Below are positions 11,824 to 23,987 of a DNA stretch of 64,000 nt, piece by piece (the first letter of the stretch is position 1; each line of letters begins with the position of its first letter). Location: the NCBI GenBank assembly GCA_036346405.1, contig CM070566.1:15929533-15993532 (forward strand), given 5' to 3'. Source of the stretch: Phyllostachys edulis (Eukaryota > Streptophyta > Magnoliopsida > Poales > Poaceae). Under the pieces are notes generated by a model, which did no database searches, was not told where the DNA came from, and saw nothing but the letters and a program-made list of their open reading frames with translations. The translations under genes were made by a program, and so were the position numbers.

Positions 11824-13720
11824 GGCGCAGTGGCGGGCGGCTTCTCCTCGGCGGCGCTAGCCTTCTTCCACCTCCGCCCGCTCGGCCGCGCCGTCCGCCC
11901 GGCCTCCGCTTTCGCCGGCGAGCACTTCTCCTCCCTCTATGGTGGCTGCAGGGGCCGCCTTGCCCATAGCCTCGTGGACTCCGTCCTGGAGGAGCTCCGA
12001 TCCCGGAGGCGTGTTCGGGTCTCGGCAAAGTAACGTACCCTTCACATTCTCTGCCCATAAATCACTAGCGATACTTAGGTGCCAGTGCATTGTTTGTGTT
12101 GTATGTCTCGGATGTGACTTTAACTACGAAGCATATTGAGTTGAGGAAAGGAGACTCCTGATATGCCTCTTGATAAACCACTGTTGATTCATAATGAACT
12201 TGTGAGAAATTGTTTCATTATTTTCATTGCTAGTATTCTTAGGATTTGCTTCTGTAAACAGTGGAGTTATGAACAATAATAATCATGCATTGCTTTGCTC
12301 TATTGGACTCAAGGAGGCTAAGCTATTTTTAGATGATGTGCTTGTGGGAAAGGTGAATACTATTTGCAGCAATTGTTCTGGATAGATATGCTCACTTCAA
12401 TTTGTACTGTAGTACAAAGATAGGTTTAGTTGTGGATGTGTAGACAGCTAATGTCCGAGACCATTTTATATGGGGAATATATCGTGATGCTTTCTAGTAG
12501 CAATGTAATAAGGGCTTTAGATACAATCACAACGACAAATGAGGGTGTTTCCTTTTCTTTACTTTTTTCATGTTGTCAAGATGTTTATGATTAATTCTGA
12601 AATTTTGCATAAGGATTTTAAATTTTGCTATGATCACCAATTGTTTGGTTTAACCACTTAAAAAGATATTGAAGCTTACTATTGGAATTCCTTCTTTTCC
12701 AGGATAGGACTGCATGGCACAAAGGAACTATCTGACCATAAAATGCATAAGATAACATTACAAAAAGGATTGCTGCTTGAATTTCACAAAGATTCTGAGA
12801 GATCTTTGCTTGCAGTTGTAGAAAGGCCCGACGGAAAGAAAAACTGGATGGTGACTGACCAGGTCTTGAAAAAACAATAACTATATTTGTAGTTGTTTTT
12901 CGCAAATGGAGAGTCATCATGGGCTATATAGTGACATAGCTGTTTTACTTTTGTACAGAATGGTATCCTGTCTTCTATAAAGCCCCAGCAGGTTACATAT
13001 GTTGTACCTGGTGTCATGAATTTTGATTGTTCAAGAATAGCTGAATTTCTTGAGAAAGCACAAGATCTTTTGGTAAGAAACGTTGCATCTGTAAGTGTAG
13101 TAATGTACTAGGTATAATGTGCATCATGACTGATCATATGATTTGCTACAGGACCCTACTGTTTTGAGTGTGCCTGGATGGAGCTTTCTGAGAAGGATAA
13201 ATCAGTAACAGTTGAAGACTTTGCAGAGGTCAGAGGTTCACAAAATTTGTCTAATTTCCTATTCGTGTCTTTCCATATTCAAACTGATTTGCCTGGTATG
13301 TTTTAGGAGCCTCATGGACAGTTTCTTTGGCTGACTATCGTTTCTAGTTTTATGACAATTCAATTCGCCGTCTTCTCTTTCAAGCCTGTCAGTTTGAGCC
13401 CATGGTGGTTTGTTGGAGAGCATGGTTTTGCATAAGTTGACATGTGGATGTATGAATTAGCATTTTGACCTCCGGATGCTGATTTTGCTTATCAGTTTCC
13501 AGTATAAAACCCAATACAAGTCTCAGTACATGGTGACAGGGAGGGAACCATAAGCTCCTTGGAAGATAAATTGTTATTTTTGCTCATTTTTCTGTAATTA
13601 GTCCCTGCATTGTTGTATTGGTTGGTAGACTTATGTTTATCATCTGGTAGTAGGTGGAGGAACTGAGAAGGAACTGGAAGAATTTGTCCACTTGCTCAAG
13701 TCCGCCAAAGGATTGCCTGA
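11824..13720 (+). pseudogene. Captured fragments of an organellar RNase II-family exoribonuclease gene (RNR1-like)
   Basis: Exons with host-type splice sites sit inside the CACTA. Exon A ends at 12029 (...RRRVRVSAK, donor GTAACG). Exon B is 12703-12862 (IGLHGTKELSDHK ... DGKKNWMVTDQ). Exon C is 12959-13072 (SSIKPQQVTYVVPGV ... AEFLEKAQDLL). Exon D is 13152-13228 and would read ECAWMELSEKDKSVTVE but for a 1-base deletion near 13166. A further piece reading EKELEEFVHLLKSAKGLP lies near 13660-13720. These match, from memory of the family, the N-terminal part of the chloroplast/mitochondrial RNase II (RNB) protein RNR1, a 3'-5' exoribonuclease that matures organellar RNAs. The catalytic RNB domain is not present. 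Introns were kept, so capture was from DNA, not mRNA. Confidence 0.8.
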
Positions 13721-13959
13721 ATATTGTAGATGCATTTGTTACTTGACAATGTTGACACTCTTAAGTCTGTAGGGTTCAATCGACACTGCTATGATAGAAC
13801 CACGTATCAAGGTGTCAAATTTGCGCTTTTTATGTCAAAAGAGCTAAGAAAACAGCTTCAAATCAGTCACAAAACAACCTGGTATGTTACATTCTTTTAA
13901 TTAAATCAAATAAACTTTTCGTCTTACAATTTATTAACCAAGACATTTATTTCTTTTTC

Positions 13960-14040
13960 AATTGGCTTTGCAGGATAATTGAGGACTACAAAGAGAATGC
14001 AATGGAGATAGAGAAGCTAATGTATTAGTTTCCCCTGGAC
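13960..14040 (+). other. Possible further captured exon
   Basis: A GT donor near 13881 (AACCTG|GTATG) and an AG acceptor near 13974 (TTTGCAG) bracket an intron-like AT-rich stretch. The downstream reading is IIEDYKENAMEIEKLM followed by a stop. I cannot say whether it comes from the same RNase II gene or from another donor. Confidence 0.3.
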
Positions 14041-14677
14041 AAAGCTTATGGATAGATTCTAACTATTTAGAAAAAAAATTGTGTCAACCCATATGATCTT
14101 TTCTTGATGTATATGCACCTTTTTATATGGATGTTTGATTCAGTTGTGAACTCTACTTGCTATAAATTCAAATATTTGTTGCTGCTATGAAGTGCATGTA
14201 TGCTCTACCGTTTTCTTGGTTTGCTGATTGTGAGAATATGATGCTTCCATGTGACGACATGTGCTCTACTGTTTTCTAGTTCTTTTTGGATGAGGTGGAA
14301 TAATATCTTCATATGACGAATATATTTTCGTTTGTAGCAAAATGTACGAATCAAATTTGCAATAAAATTAAATTCAAAATAAAAGCGTTTCTATGTTTGT
14401 TGGCACGCAAATCGAACGTGTCTATGTCAATAAAGACGTTATGTAAGTGTATATACTAAAACGTCTCTACATACATAGACATGAATTTTAACGTCTCTAT
14501 AAAGCATCTTATATCCTGTACACATGTTTTACAAGCGTCTCTATAGTTCTTGACACAGTCCGTGGGGAGGCGCTCCAAGGACGCTTTATAAAAATGGCTC
14601 TATGGTTCTCTAGAGATGAAATAACACGTCTCTAGCCTATAGATTGGATGTCTCTACATGGGTGTTGTGTTGTAGTG

Positions 14678-15307
14678 GGTTATGCAAGTGCTAGTGATAT
14701 TGAGGATGAATATGTACTTGCAGCTAACATTGCAGGTGGAGGAGACGAGACAGACAGTGATGCTGATGATGTAGAGGAACAAGTAGCTGCTGTTGACATT
14801 GGGAATCATATGAGCCTTGTTGTACAACGAGTGCTGAGCGCACAAGTGGAGAGAGCAGAGCAAAATCAATGACACAACTTGTTTCAAACCAGATTCCTCG
14901 TGAAGGAGAGAGCCTGTAGAGTAATTATTGATGGAGGGAGCTGCAATAACCTTGCAAGTTTCGAGATGGTCAAGAAGCTTGGCTTGGCCACACAGCCACA
15001 CCCACGTCCCTACTATATCCAATGGTTCAATTTATGTGGTAAGTTAAAGGTAAACCAAGTTGTGAGAGTGCAATTTTCAGCTAGTAATTACAAAGATAGT
15101 ACCGACTTTGATGTGCCTATGCAAGCATGCTCTTTGTTGCTCGGTAGGCCTTGGATATATGATAATGATGTTTTGCACCATGGTAGAGCTAATACTTACT
15201 CATTCTCACATAGGGTTAAGAAGATTAAGTTGTTGCCTTTGACAACAGCTGAAATTGTGAAAGATGAAGTAGAGCGTGCTAAAAATGAAAGAAACACCAT
15301 TTTGTTC
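14678..15307 (+). pseudogene. Ty3/gypsy Gag end and aspartic protease, resumed after the CACTA
   Basis: The reading picks up in frame from gag at the CACTA target duplication with an acidic linker, then reaches a TGA stop at 14870-14872. The same frame continues past the stop into a retropepsin-like domain: CRVIIDGGSCNNLAS (active-site Asp in the D-G-G-S form usual for this lineage), a flap region, then LLGRPWIYDNDVLHHGR. The stop is therefore a single nonsense change and not a frameshift; CGA to TGA would fit. The element is cut at about 15307, where LTR-family sequence of another element begins. Reverse transcriptase, RNase H and integrase are all missing. Confidence 0.8.
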
Positions 15308-16482
15308 AACCAGGCCCAATAGCATCCCCTGCCATGGCACAACAAATTTTACAACAGTTGCCTCGTGCCACAATTCTATATATCATTAAGTCAAGTTATC
15401 AAGATTAACATTGTGAATAGGATCCCGTTGTACAACTAAGCATGACTAAGCATACTACGCCACCCATGTTTGTATTACAATTATGTCCATCTAATATCAA
15501 CAATTCCTATAGTGTCAAAGGATACACGGCATTCACAATATTCAAGGAGGCATAATGTCAATTAGGTAATTAGCTATTCCCGAAAACAATTTATCTAAAA
15601 TTAGCATGTATGTTGATATAAAACAATATAATTTTACAATAATGGGTACAGCATGATCAAAGGTCTACGACTTGCCTTCGTCGGAGATCGGAGTTGCTCT
15701 TGTGGACTAGTCTAAGAAGACTTTAGAAACGTTGGATTCTATACGCACAAAACGAGACAAATAAATTACAATAAATTCAAATAAAATCCAGAAATTATCA
15801 AATAGGTACTGATAGAGAGATATTTAATTTAGACGAAGAATCGACGGAATCGGAGTTCGTATGAAGGAGAACGAGCAACCAGAAGTTTGTTAGAATAGGA
15901 AATTGCTAAAAATTAAGGAGGGGAATGTTCCCTGGAATATTCTGTTTCTAGAATAACACAACAAATCAATTAACCTAACATGTGTGGCCCAATTGCTAGA
16001 GAGTCAAAAGACAAAAAAAGAAGGAAGCAGAGGAGAAAACAGAGCAGGGCGTAGGCGCTCGGGCATGCAGCGCCCGGCGACAGACGATGACCTACAAAAT
16101 GGAACCCCAGCGGGGGTGGTGGTTCCCCAGGTGGTGGAGGCACAGTTGGGGCGGCACCGTGGCGACGACGGCAGCAAAGGCGACGGTGTGTCGGCGCCCC
16201 AGGGAAAGGGTGCGCGCATGAGAATGGCACATGCACGGGAAGTGCACCGGAGGAGGTGGGTGGGCCGAGGCGGTGCAGCGACAGCGGCCGAGGCAGGGAG
16301 ATGGTGGCGGCGACACTCCAAGGCCGAAAGGAGGTGGGGGATGGGTTGAGGGAGACTAGGAACGCGACGTGGCACGGTCCACTCGGTGAGATGCTCACCG
16401 GAGAAGGAGATCGAAGCGAAGACGACGTGGCTGGTCTTGAGGAAGAAGGCGGTGGCGTCGCGCGTTCCGGCCAAACGGAGTA
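15308..16482 (-). mobile_element. Fragment of long-LTR gypsy family (reverse orientation)
   Basis: It is similar block by block to 30580-31800 and 33735-35020. The shared blocks are 'catcccctgccatggca', 'tcaaaggtctacgac', the 'gacggaatcggagttcgtatgaagg' region and a GC-rich stretch near 16020-16480. Both ends are broken: the left abuts the gypsy protease and the right abuts a MULE-like terminus. GC-rich ORFs here on both strands are shadows of repeat sequence. Confidence 0.65.
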
Positions 16483-16757
16483 GAGTTAAAAAAAACAACA
16501 GACCTCCTGTCGCCAGTTCAATTGGCCACAAGACTCCTATCGCCAATTGAAATGGCGACATGGTTCTGTCACCAATTGACCTGGCGACAAAAACCTCCCT
16601 CACTGTTCCAACTGGCAATAGAGTCCCTGTCACCAATTGGAATGGCGACAGGAGCCTATCGTCATTCCAAACAACGATTGACACCTATTTTGTTAAAAAA
16701 AAATCGACTATTTAATTTTGTAATTATCTTTTAAATTAATATTATTTTTAAAAAATC
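16483..16757. repeat. MULE-like terminal region, inverted relative to 28193-28430
   Basis: It contains four to six units of an imperfect palindrome around TCGCCAGTTCAATTGGCGAC. These are followed by AT-rich sequence ending in ATTATTTTTAAAAAAT near 16756. The reverse complement of 28193-28430 has the same order of units and the same AT-rich end. The element end is taken to be near 16757, with the body to the left, where it is truncated by LTR sequence at about 16483. Confidence 0.6.
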
Positions 16758-16801
16758 GTTGTTTGATGTCTTTACATTCCTTTTTAGAGATGATCACCAT
16801 C

Positions 16802-17935
16802 ATCATTATTAATATTAATGAGAAGAATACTTCCAAGCACACAAATGCACAAATTCAGTGGTTGAAGTGTATCTCTAGATTGTTTGGGTCCAATTGTAAA
16901 TCCACATATAATTGAGTACAATTATTCAGTCGGGTCTGAATTTTAATTTCTAAAAGTTGGAGTGTGAATACACAACTACAAAATTTTTTGAAAACGCTGG
17001 CTCTGTTGTGTAAAAAGTTCTAGAGAATCAAAACCACTATTTTGATGTTCTCCCGTGGTCTCTATCAGACAACTACTGATTGGACGTTCAGAACATATAA
17101 CAACTAGCAACTAGTTGTCACCTAGATGAGTGCTAACTCGGGCATACATCTAACCGGACCGGAATACTGTATAGAATACGGCAGAAACAGTGGTGATTTA
17201 CAGTACATGGAAAATTGCTTTGTTTTCACTGTTCATTATTGTACCATGGTGCTTTGCGCAGCTGGTCTAGACCTTCGTCGGCGATCGGACGGTCCAGATG
17301 AGCTTTGATGCTCATGAGCCGTGTACCTCTGCCATAGCTACGTGGTATAGCATAGGATCCGCGCCCCATCTTAGGTGCCCTTTGTTTCACCTGTACTCTG
17401 GAAATCGTCTTTTCTGAATTTCGATGACTTTTACTACAAAAAATTATCAAAAGAAGCAGTACTTATTTACTAAACTTGATATGCACTATCAGTAATTGAC
17501 AAACCTGATGAAGATTCTTTTTTGTCTGCCCAGTTTACTTCTTTTTTAACTTTCTAGGAAACTGACCAAGCCATAGTCTCGTACAGTACTCAAGTTGTGA
17601 GATGTGATCATTATCAAAATATATTACGAAATGCAGAAGAGAGGCTTGCTTTGCCAAGTTACATAGATAGTAAATGAGTGGAAAAAGGAAACAGTAGGAA
17701 AACTAGGATGCAGTGCACATACGTGAAAGTGAAGGAGCTAGTCTACTTCACTGGACAACAATTTATTAGCTGTACATACTTCTTTGTCCTGACTTTTCGA
17801 TGCTGTGATGACTGGCTCCATGCCCTCGAGGTCAAAATTCTATACTGTTGCTAACGATAAGGCTGTACTTGGCAAGCATCAACTGAGAGAAAAAATAATA
17901 GCGGGAAGACGCGACAAACATCATTTGGTATGGAT
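16802..17935. repeat. NLR-flank duplication, copy 1
   Basis: It is nearly colinear with 22767-23987 plus 27838-28192. Shared landmarks are 'attaatattaatgagaaga', 'ggttgaagtgtatctcta', 'aacaactagcaactagttg', 'gtgatcattatcaaaatat' and 'catttggtatggat'. In copy 2 this sequence lies immediately upstream of the minus-strand NLR, so copy 1 is probably the promoter side of a former tandem NLR whose coding part was lost. Copy 1 lacks the hAT element, the MULE and a GC-rich insert present in copy 2, and so shows the empty sites. Confidence 0.8.
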
Positions 17936-19137
17936 GCACATCCCATATAATTTAGGGATTGTCTATTCGTAGAATAATTTTTTTTTAAGTATAAATCATA
18001 TTTTTTATCCATTAGATCAATATCTAATTACATAACATATCAATCTCTACACAAATCCAATAGTCACAGCAATTGACTTAAACTTAAGAAAATATAACAG
18101 AAAATACTCCGGCAAGCGAGCAAGGCCGCAACGACCTCTCCACCGGTGTGGCGACTATTAAACATACGGCTGATTCTCATCTACTTAGGCAACAATGACT
18201 ACACCACTCATGGATGATAGATCTAGTTAATCACAAATAAGTAGCAACTGACGTACAAAATCCAGTTCATGCGAAATTACAGATCAGGGTTCGTACACGG
18301 CTGAGCTCAGGACTAGCTCTTATTTATGTAGCAGAACCGATATATAATACTGTTGGTTTACCATACGTATCCTGCACAATCAAAATGTACATCAAGTCAC
18401 CAACTTTGAATAAAAATACCACCAGCAATAGGTACTTGATGCGCAAAAACTGTTAATTATCTTTCGTATCTGTTTTATAACTTCCTAGTTTAGCTAGCAC
18501 TTTTTTAGCAACGTCACCTCAATAAGATTTTTTTGTTTCGATAAAAGATTTTCCGAATTTATTAACAAAACCATAGGTCTGCTACTACTAGTTCAAGATA
18601 ACTGAAGAGTCACGTCAATAAGATGGTTCACATTTCTATTGAAGTAACGAGTTAAATGAAATTTATTTTTTGCGAGGAAAATTAAATTTACTAATGTTAC
18701 CATGGAGCACAACACATAGGATTGTACTTCTTATCGCCTAGTCATGAGTTATGTGTTGACAGCTACTCTCCAACTAGCTGAGTTTGATCTGTATGGTTAA
18801 CACATTATTGCTACATTTTTAAAGTAGTTAATAAACGGTCAAATATCAAATTATAACAGGACAAAGCTCTCATCAGTGGGGTCAACTCGTAATTCAGTCT
18901 CATAGCAAATGTTAACTGACTAACAGGCATCACATTGTGTAGGATGGCAAATTGCAACTAAATTCTAGTATAGCATGAATCCCACCTGATTTCATCAAGG
19001 GTGGAGTAATGATCAATGGAAAGTAGGAAAGCTTGGATGTTTGCGGGAAGGAGAAAAAACTGACACAAGAAGCGAATTTATAGAGCAATAGGTCTAAAAA
19101 ACTGACCGGGATGCCGCTACAAGGATCAAGATCCTTG
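17936..19137. other. AT-rich spacer between flank copy 1 and the NLR pseudogene
   Basis: I see no gene or clear transposon here. The sequence is AT-rich with no long ORF. It lies downstream of the 3' end of the minus-strand NLR and would hold its terminator region. Confidence 0.5.
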
Positions 19138-22100
19138 TCATGTACAAGAAGGCACCATATCGTTCGAGAACTCATTTAAAGCAGAAGAAACATCTGAAAG
19201 CCCAATATTATTGAAAGAAGAATTCGGCTGATTGTTTGAGCTTGATTGGACTACACGATTGTTCTGTTTCTTCGGCATGGAAGAGGATCCGGATCCCTGG
19301 TTAAGTAGCATTTGAATGTCGGTCTCTTGTACTGGTCCCTCTGATGCAATAGAATTTTCTGTAGCCTCACTTTCGGCTGGCTCTGACACAATAGAATCAC
19401 CAGAGGCCCACTTCGCTTCATCGATGATTTTGACAAAGAAAACTTTTGGCCTATTCGGATGCCCCTTAGCGGCATTTTCCCATTTTTCTCTTGTTTCTGT
19501 AGTGACTCTAGGATCAAGAGTGACCTCCTGAAGAAGTTTGAGACATTCAATTTTTATGTCAGAAAGACCATCTAGATCTTTACAGAGCAGCTGAAGTGTG
19601 ACGAGGAACGGCAAAGCTCCTTGTTCGATTGTAGGGAATGTCGGACATTGCAGCACCAAACAAAAGCGTAGAAGCCTGGGGAATGACTGATCTTTTATGA
19701 TGAACTTATCAAGGTCATCATCAATCAGTTTTAGATACTGCAAGTAGCTCAAATTACTCAAAGCTTCAAGAACACCCATTGTCAATTTAGTAGATGAAAG
19801 GCACAACTCCCTTAGACCACGAAGTGCAACAACGAACTGAGGCAATGCAGGAAAGTTGCCGTGTAATTTCAGCGAGCTGAGGTAGCAGGGTCCTTCTAAG
19901 GAATTTAGGAAGCCTTTAGGGCATTCCTCAAAATGAAGTGATAAAGAACGACTACCAATATTTGCCTCCTTCTCGTCCTGAATGAATTGTTGAATGGCCT
20001 TCTTAAGATCAGTCCACTCAGTAGTACCTGCAGATGACTTACACCAAATCTTCACCTTTCTCAATTTCTTCATATAACCCATAAAAAGATGCAGAAACAT
20101 TTCGCTTCCGTCGGTAGCAAATCCTGCTAGCGTTTGCAAGTTACTTTTCCCTTTGGAGAGAAACTCATGTACTTCACTCTTTGGCTTGACTTTATCTGGA
20201 AGCTTAAACTTTCCAAACAGATAAATTAAACAGGGCAACTGGAAGACTTCTACCGGCAGTATGTTTACCTTCGTCCTCCTTACATCAAGTGTCTCCAAAT
20301 ATTTCAGTTTTGCGATATCCCTTGGAAGTGTGGTAACATTGCCCCCAAGGCTCAGATATTTCAGAAGCAGCAGGTTGCATATGTCTTTGAGAAGATCATC
20401 CTTCAAGTCATCACATTTTTCAAGATCCAAGACTCGAAGTAGTTGATACTTGCTGAAGTCCAATACAGCTTCACTAGCCTTCCTGAAGATTGTCAGAGAC
20501 CGGACAAGTGATAAATCAATACTGTCGAAACAATCACTATCTGTAGCGGTGTTATAGTGGAGAGAAAGCCGGCGAACGTATTTCGGTTCTATCTTCTCAT
20601 CACAAAATAATGTGACGAAGTTCTGAGAGATGGACATGCGCAAAATGAACTCATGCATCATACCGTAAGTTTGGCAAGTCTTGACAATGTCATTGTTGCT
20701 TACACTGATTGGTTCAATGATGTTCCGGTCCATGAGCGCATCGAAAGCAGCTACGGGATCCGGGGTGCTAGATGAAGTTAGTGATTCTACAAATCCCTCA
20801 GCTAACCATCGCCTCAGCAGACTTTTCCTCCTGATGGGATGATCACTTGGGAATATGCCAAAATATAGCAAGCAGGCTTTGAGGGCATGGCCAGGCAGAC
20901 TAGTGTAGTTACGGATCAGCACCCGTCGCATTTTTTCGAAGGTCTTGTCATTCTCCAGATGATAACATAGCTGGTTGCAGAAATCTTCACAGGTAGGTCC
21001 TGTCGGCCAACCCTTTGTTTGCAAGAATTCACCTATGGTAACCAGAGCAAGTGGCTGGCCGTCACATTTCTTCAAAATTTCTTCTGAATCGGGCTGCTTG
21101 TAATGTGAATATTTCTCCGGACAAGCTTTCTTGGACAACAATTGTTTTGAGCATTTCTTATCAAGTCTGCCCATTTTGTGCACATAGCCATTGTCAGAGC
21201 TGCAGGCATTAGCTATCGATCAATAGTCGTCGCCACCACTATTCTCGCTAACATCCTTATCACCGAAGGCTGATTTGATTGTTTTCCATCGATCTTCTGC
21301 TTTGAATGTCATCGATTACAATGAAATATCCGAAAGACAAACCAAGAAGAAGAACAATTAAAGGAGATCCATTCTGGTTACTATAATCAACAAGTTGATC
21401 AAACATTGCCTCTTTTTTTGCAAAGACTACAATTTCCCATACACATAAGTAAAGTTGCATAGCAAATTCTTCTTCTTCGTTTTCCATTCCATCTTTCGAG
21501 TTTGAACAAACCAAATGTGAAGGTTTTTGGACATTCCATAGGCTGCATTCTCAATAACGTTGGAGAATTTTTTGCATGCATTTGATGCCCAAACTAGTAC
21601 AGATAGCAACAGGGGCGGAAATTCCAAATTGGAATTCCACAATGAAGAGTTGTTCATCATTACTTAACATTAATCAAGTAGTAAGTCGGCCACTACTTAG
21701 TAGGATTTGGAGCGCAATTTGTTAGATTGGCCCTCTCGAAGTTTTCACTCATGTTTGACAAAATGCTGTCGAACTAGAATACAAGGCAAAATGAATCACC
21801 AATTAAGCAAAAAAAAATACCTCTTCTTCTCCAACTGTTGTTTGAGATCTACGCAAAGCTGGCCAACATCGGCGGTTCCCGGGCAAGAATGGGCATCAGA
21901 GCCAAGTTCTTCCTGCCGAGTTCTCTGTCGTTTGAGATCCCGGAGCATGCACACCAGCACCTCCCTCGGACCCTTGTGCGCGGCACAAACCCACGCGTGC
22001 ATCTCGAATTTCTTGCTGCCGATTTCTCTGTTGTACACTTCCGCGGCAAGAGCAGTCTTCCCCAAGCCGCAAAACCCGACGATGGAGATCACCTTCACCA

Positions 22101-22643
22101 CCGGCTGCCCCGACCGCTTCGCCATTGCCCGAAGCTCCTCCCGCGCGCGTCGGACGCCGACGCGAGGTCGGTGTCAAGGATGCGTGGATCGAGGCGAGGA
22201 TGACGGTGACATCCATCTTGGTAGCGAGATGAGGGCGGCCCGCACCGTATCTTCGCTCACCGGTTTGCTTCCTCCGCCGACTTCTTGATCTCTGATCTCT
22301 TGGGCTAATCGCAGATTGGTGTGCAGCGTATTGGGGGATCGAATAGTTCGACGGAACAACGATGATTGCTGCTCCCGAGTAGCGCGATACATGAGGGTGT
22401 CGATGCAGTCCTCTATGTCGTGAGCCAGCTCGCGCAGTTCCTCGACCGACAACCATGACGGCGCTGCGTGATCGCCGCTCTGCGAGAGCTCGTCGTCGAT
22501 GGCGCCGACGATCATGCGGAGCTCCTTCACGAGGAACCCGATGTCGCCTTGACACCCTTGTGCGACTTATATTTCTCATCGACCAGCGAGAACAGCTTCG
22601 GCAGGATGACTTTTATGAATCCGCTCAGAAGGGCGGCCTCCAT
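19138..22643 (-). pseudogene. CC-NB-LRR (NLR) immune receptor pseudogene
   Basis: The protein would start MEAALLSGFIKVILPKLFSL at 22643. A 1-base loss near 22549 breaks the coiled-coil domain, whose continuation (ELAHDIEDCIDTL) is in the next frame. A further shift near 22150 precedes the P-loop GFCGLGKTA (about 22050-22076). Exon 1 would end at 21821 (GAG|GTATTT), the usual rice NLR intron position. Kinase-2 (YFIVIDD) follows near 21310-21335, but no AG acceptor stands directly before it. Two more shifts lie near 21300 and 21222. The rest, 21183-19138, is open for 681 codons: GQPLALVTIG, KACLLYFGIFP, MHEF in the MHD position (D to E), then leucine-rich repeats and a serine/asparagine-rich tail. 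The long intact C-terminal ORF suggests recent decay. Confidence 0.9.
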
Positions 22644-22766
22644 CTTCGTACCCTAGCTAGCTATGATCCACTGAATGATTGATCACCATCTACTCAGTCC
22701 TCCCTCTGCACCGGGGGTTGACCGAGAGGGGATATCAGCTAGCTAGCATGGAGAAGAGCATCAAGG

Positions 22767-23987
22767 ATCATTATTAATATTAATGAGAAGAATATTTCCA
22801 AACACACAAATGCACAAATTTAGTGGTTGAAGTGTATCTCTATATTGTTTGGGTCTAATTGTAAATCCACATATAATTGAGTACAATTATGCAGTCAGGT
22901 CTGAATTTTAATTTCTAAAAGTTGATGTGTGAATACACAACTGCAAAATTTCATTAAAACGCTGGCTTTCTTGTGTAAAAAGTTCTAGAGAATCAAAACT
23001 AATATTCTAATGTCCTCTCGTGATCTCTATCAGTCAGGCAACTACTGATTGGACGTTCAAAACATATGCAAATTAATAACCTATCAGTTCTATGCAAGTT
23101 TATTAAAAAACAACTAGCAACTAGTTGTCTCCTAGATGAATGCTAACTTGGTCATACATCTTACCAGCCCTTTGTTTCACATGATGACTTGTTAGTTGAT
23201 ACAAGTCGTATTTTTCGAATTTAGAGTACTTTTATTTTAAAAAACAATTATCAAAAGCAGCTGTACTTATTTACTAAACTTGATTTGTACTATCGGCAAT
23301 TGACAAACCTGGTCAAGATTCTTTTTATCTGGCAAAGCATGCACAGTTTACTTCTTTTTTAACTAGAATTTCTAGGAGACTGACTGAGTATAGCCTCGTA
23401 CATTACTCAAGTTGTGAGATGTGATCATTATCAAAATATATTATGAAATGTAGAAGAGGTGCTTGCTTTGCCAAGTTACCTGTATAGCAAATGAGGGGGA
23501 AAAGGAAACACTAGGAAAACTAGGATGCAGTGGACACATGTGAAACATAAGGAGCTCCGTCCTAGCGACGAAGTCTCTAGCTCTCTAGCTAGTCTACTGT
23601 ACTGGTGATGACGTCTCTAGCTAGTCTACTGGACAACAATTTATTAGCTGTCCAGACTTCTGTGTTAGCCTATTAATACATTATCATGACTTTTCGATGC
23701 CGTGATGACTCTGCACACACTGAAAGAGCTTTCAATGAAGAAGTCCTCGCGACTTGGGAGGCTACTGGATAACAAACTTCTTTGTAACCCTATTAATACA
23801 TTGTCCTGACTTTTCGATGCCGTGAACACATGTGAAAGAGAAGAGCTCCGTCCTGGCGACGACGTCTCTAGCTAGTCTACTGTACTGGGAGGCTACTGGA
23901 CAACAATTTATTAGCTGTCCAAACTTCTTTGTAACCCTATTAATACATTGTCCTGACTTTACGATGCTGTGATGACTGGCTCAATAC
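22767..23987. repeat. NLR-flank duplication, copy 2 (left part)
   Basis: This is the upstream flank of the NLR pseudogene and is homologous to 16802-17800. It continues after the hAT element at 27838-28192. Inside it a unit holding 'gacgtctctagctagtctactg', 'caatttattagctgtcca' and 'attaatacattgtcctgac' is present two to three times (about 23550-23960) but only once in copy 1. This copy has therefore expanded by local tandem duplication. Confidence 0.8.

Larger units (their letters stand above)
11043..14677. mobile_element. Non-autonomous CACTA element carrying captured gene exons
   Basis: It begins CACTACAACAAAAC and ends GTGTTGTAGTG, giving terminal inverted repeats that start CACTACAACA. 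The 3-bp duplication GGT lies at 11040-11042 and 14678-14680. Near the right end, 14400-14650, the motif ACGTCTCTA recurs at least five times with small variations, a typical CACTA subterminal repeat. No TNP2 or TNPA reading is present, so it needs transposase from elsewhere. The cargo is a set of exons from an RNase II-like gene (11824-13720) and a hAT MITE (11334-11715). Total length is 3,635 bp. Confidence 0.9.

Noticed and set aside
16004..16684. 226-aa minus-strand ORF
   Set aside because: It spans an LTR fragment and the MULE subterminal palindromes; no family resemblance and no promoter.
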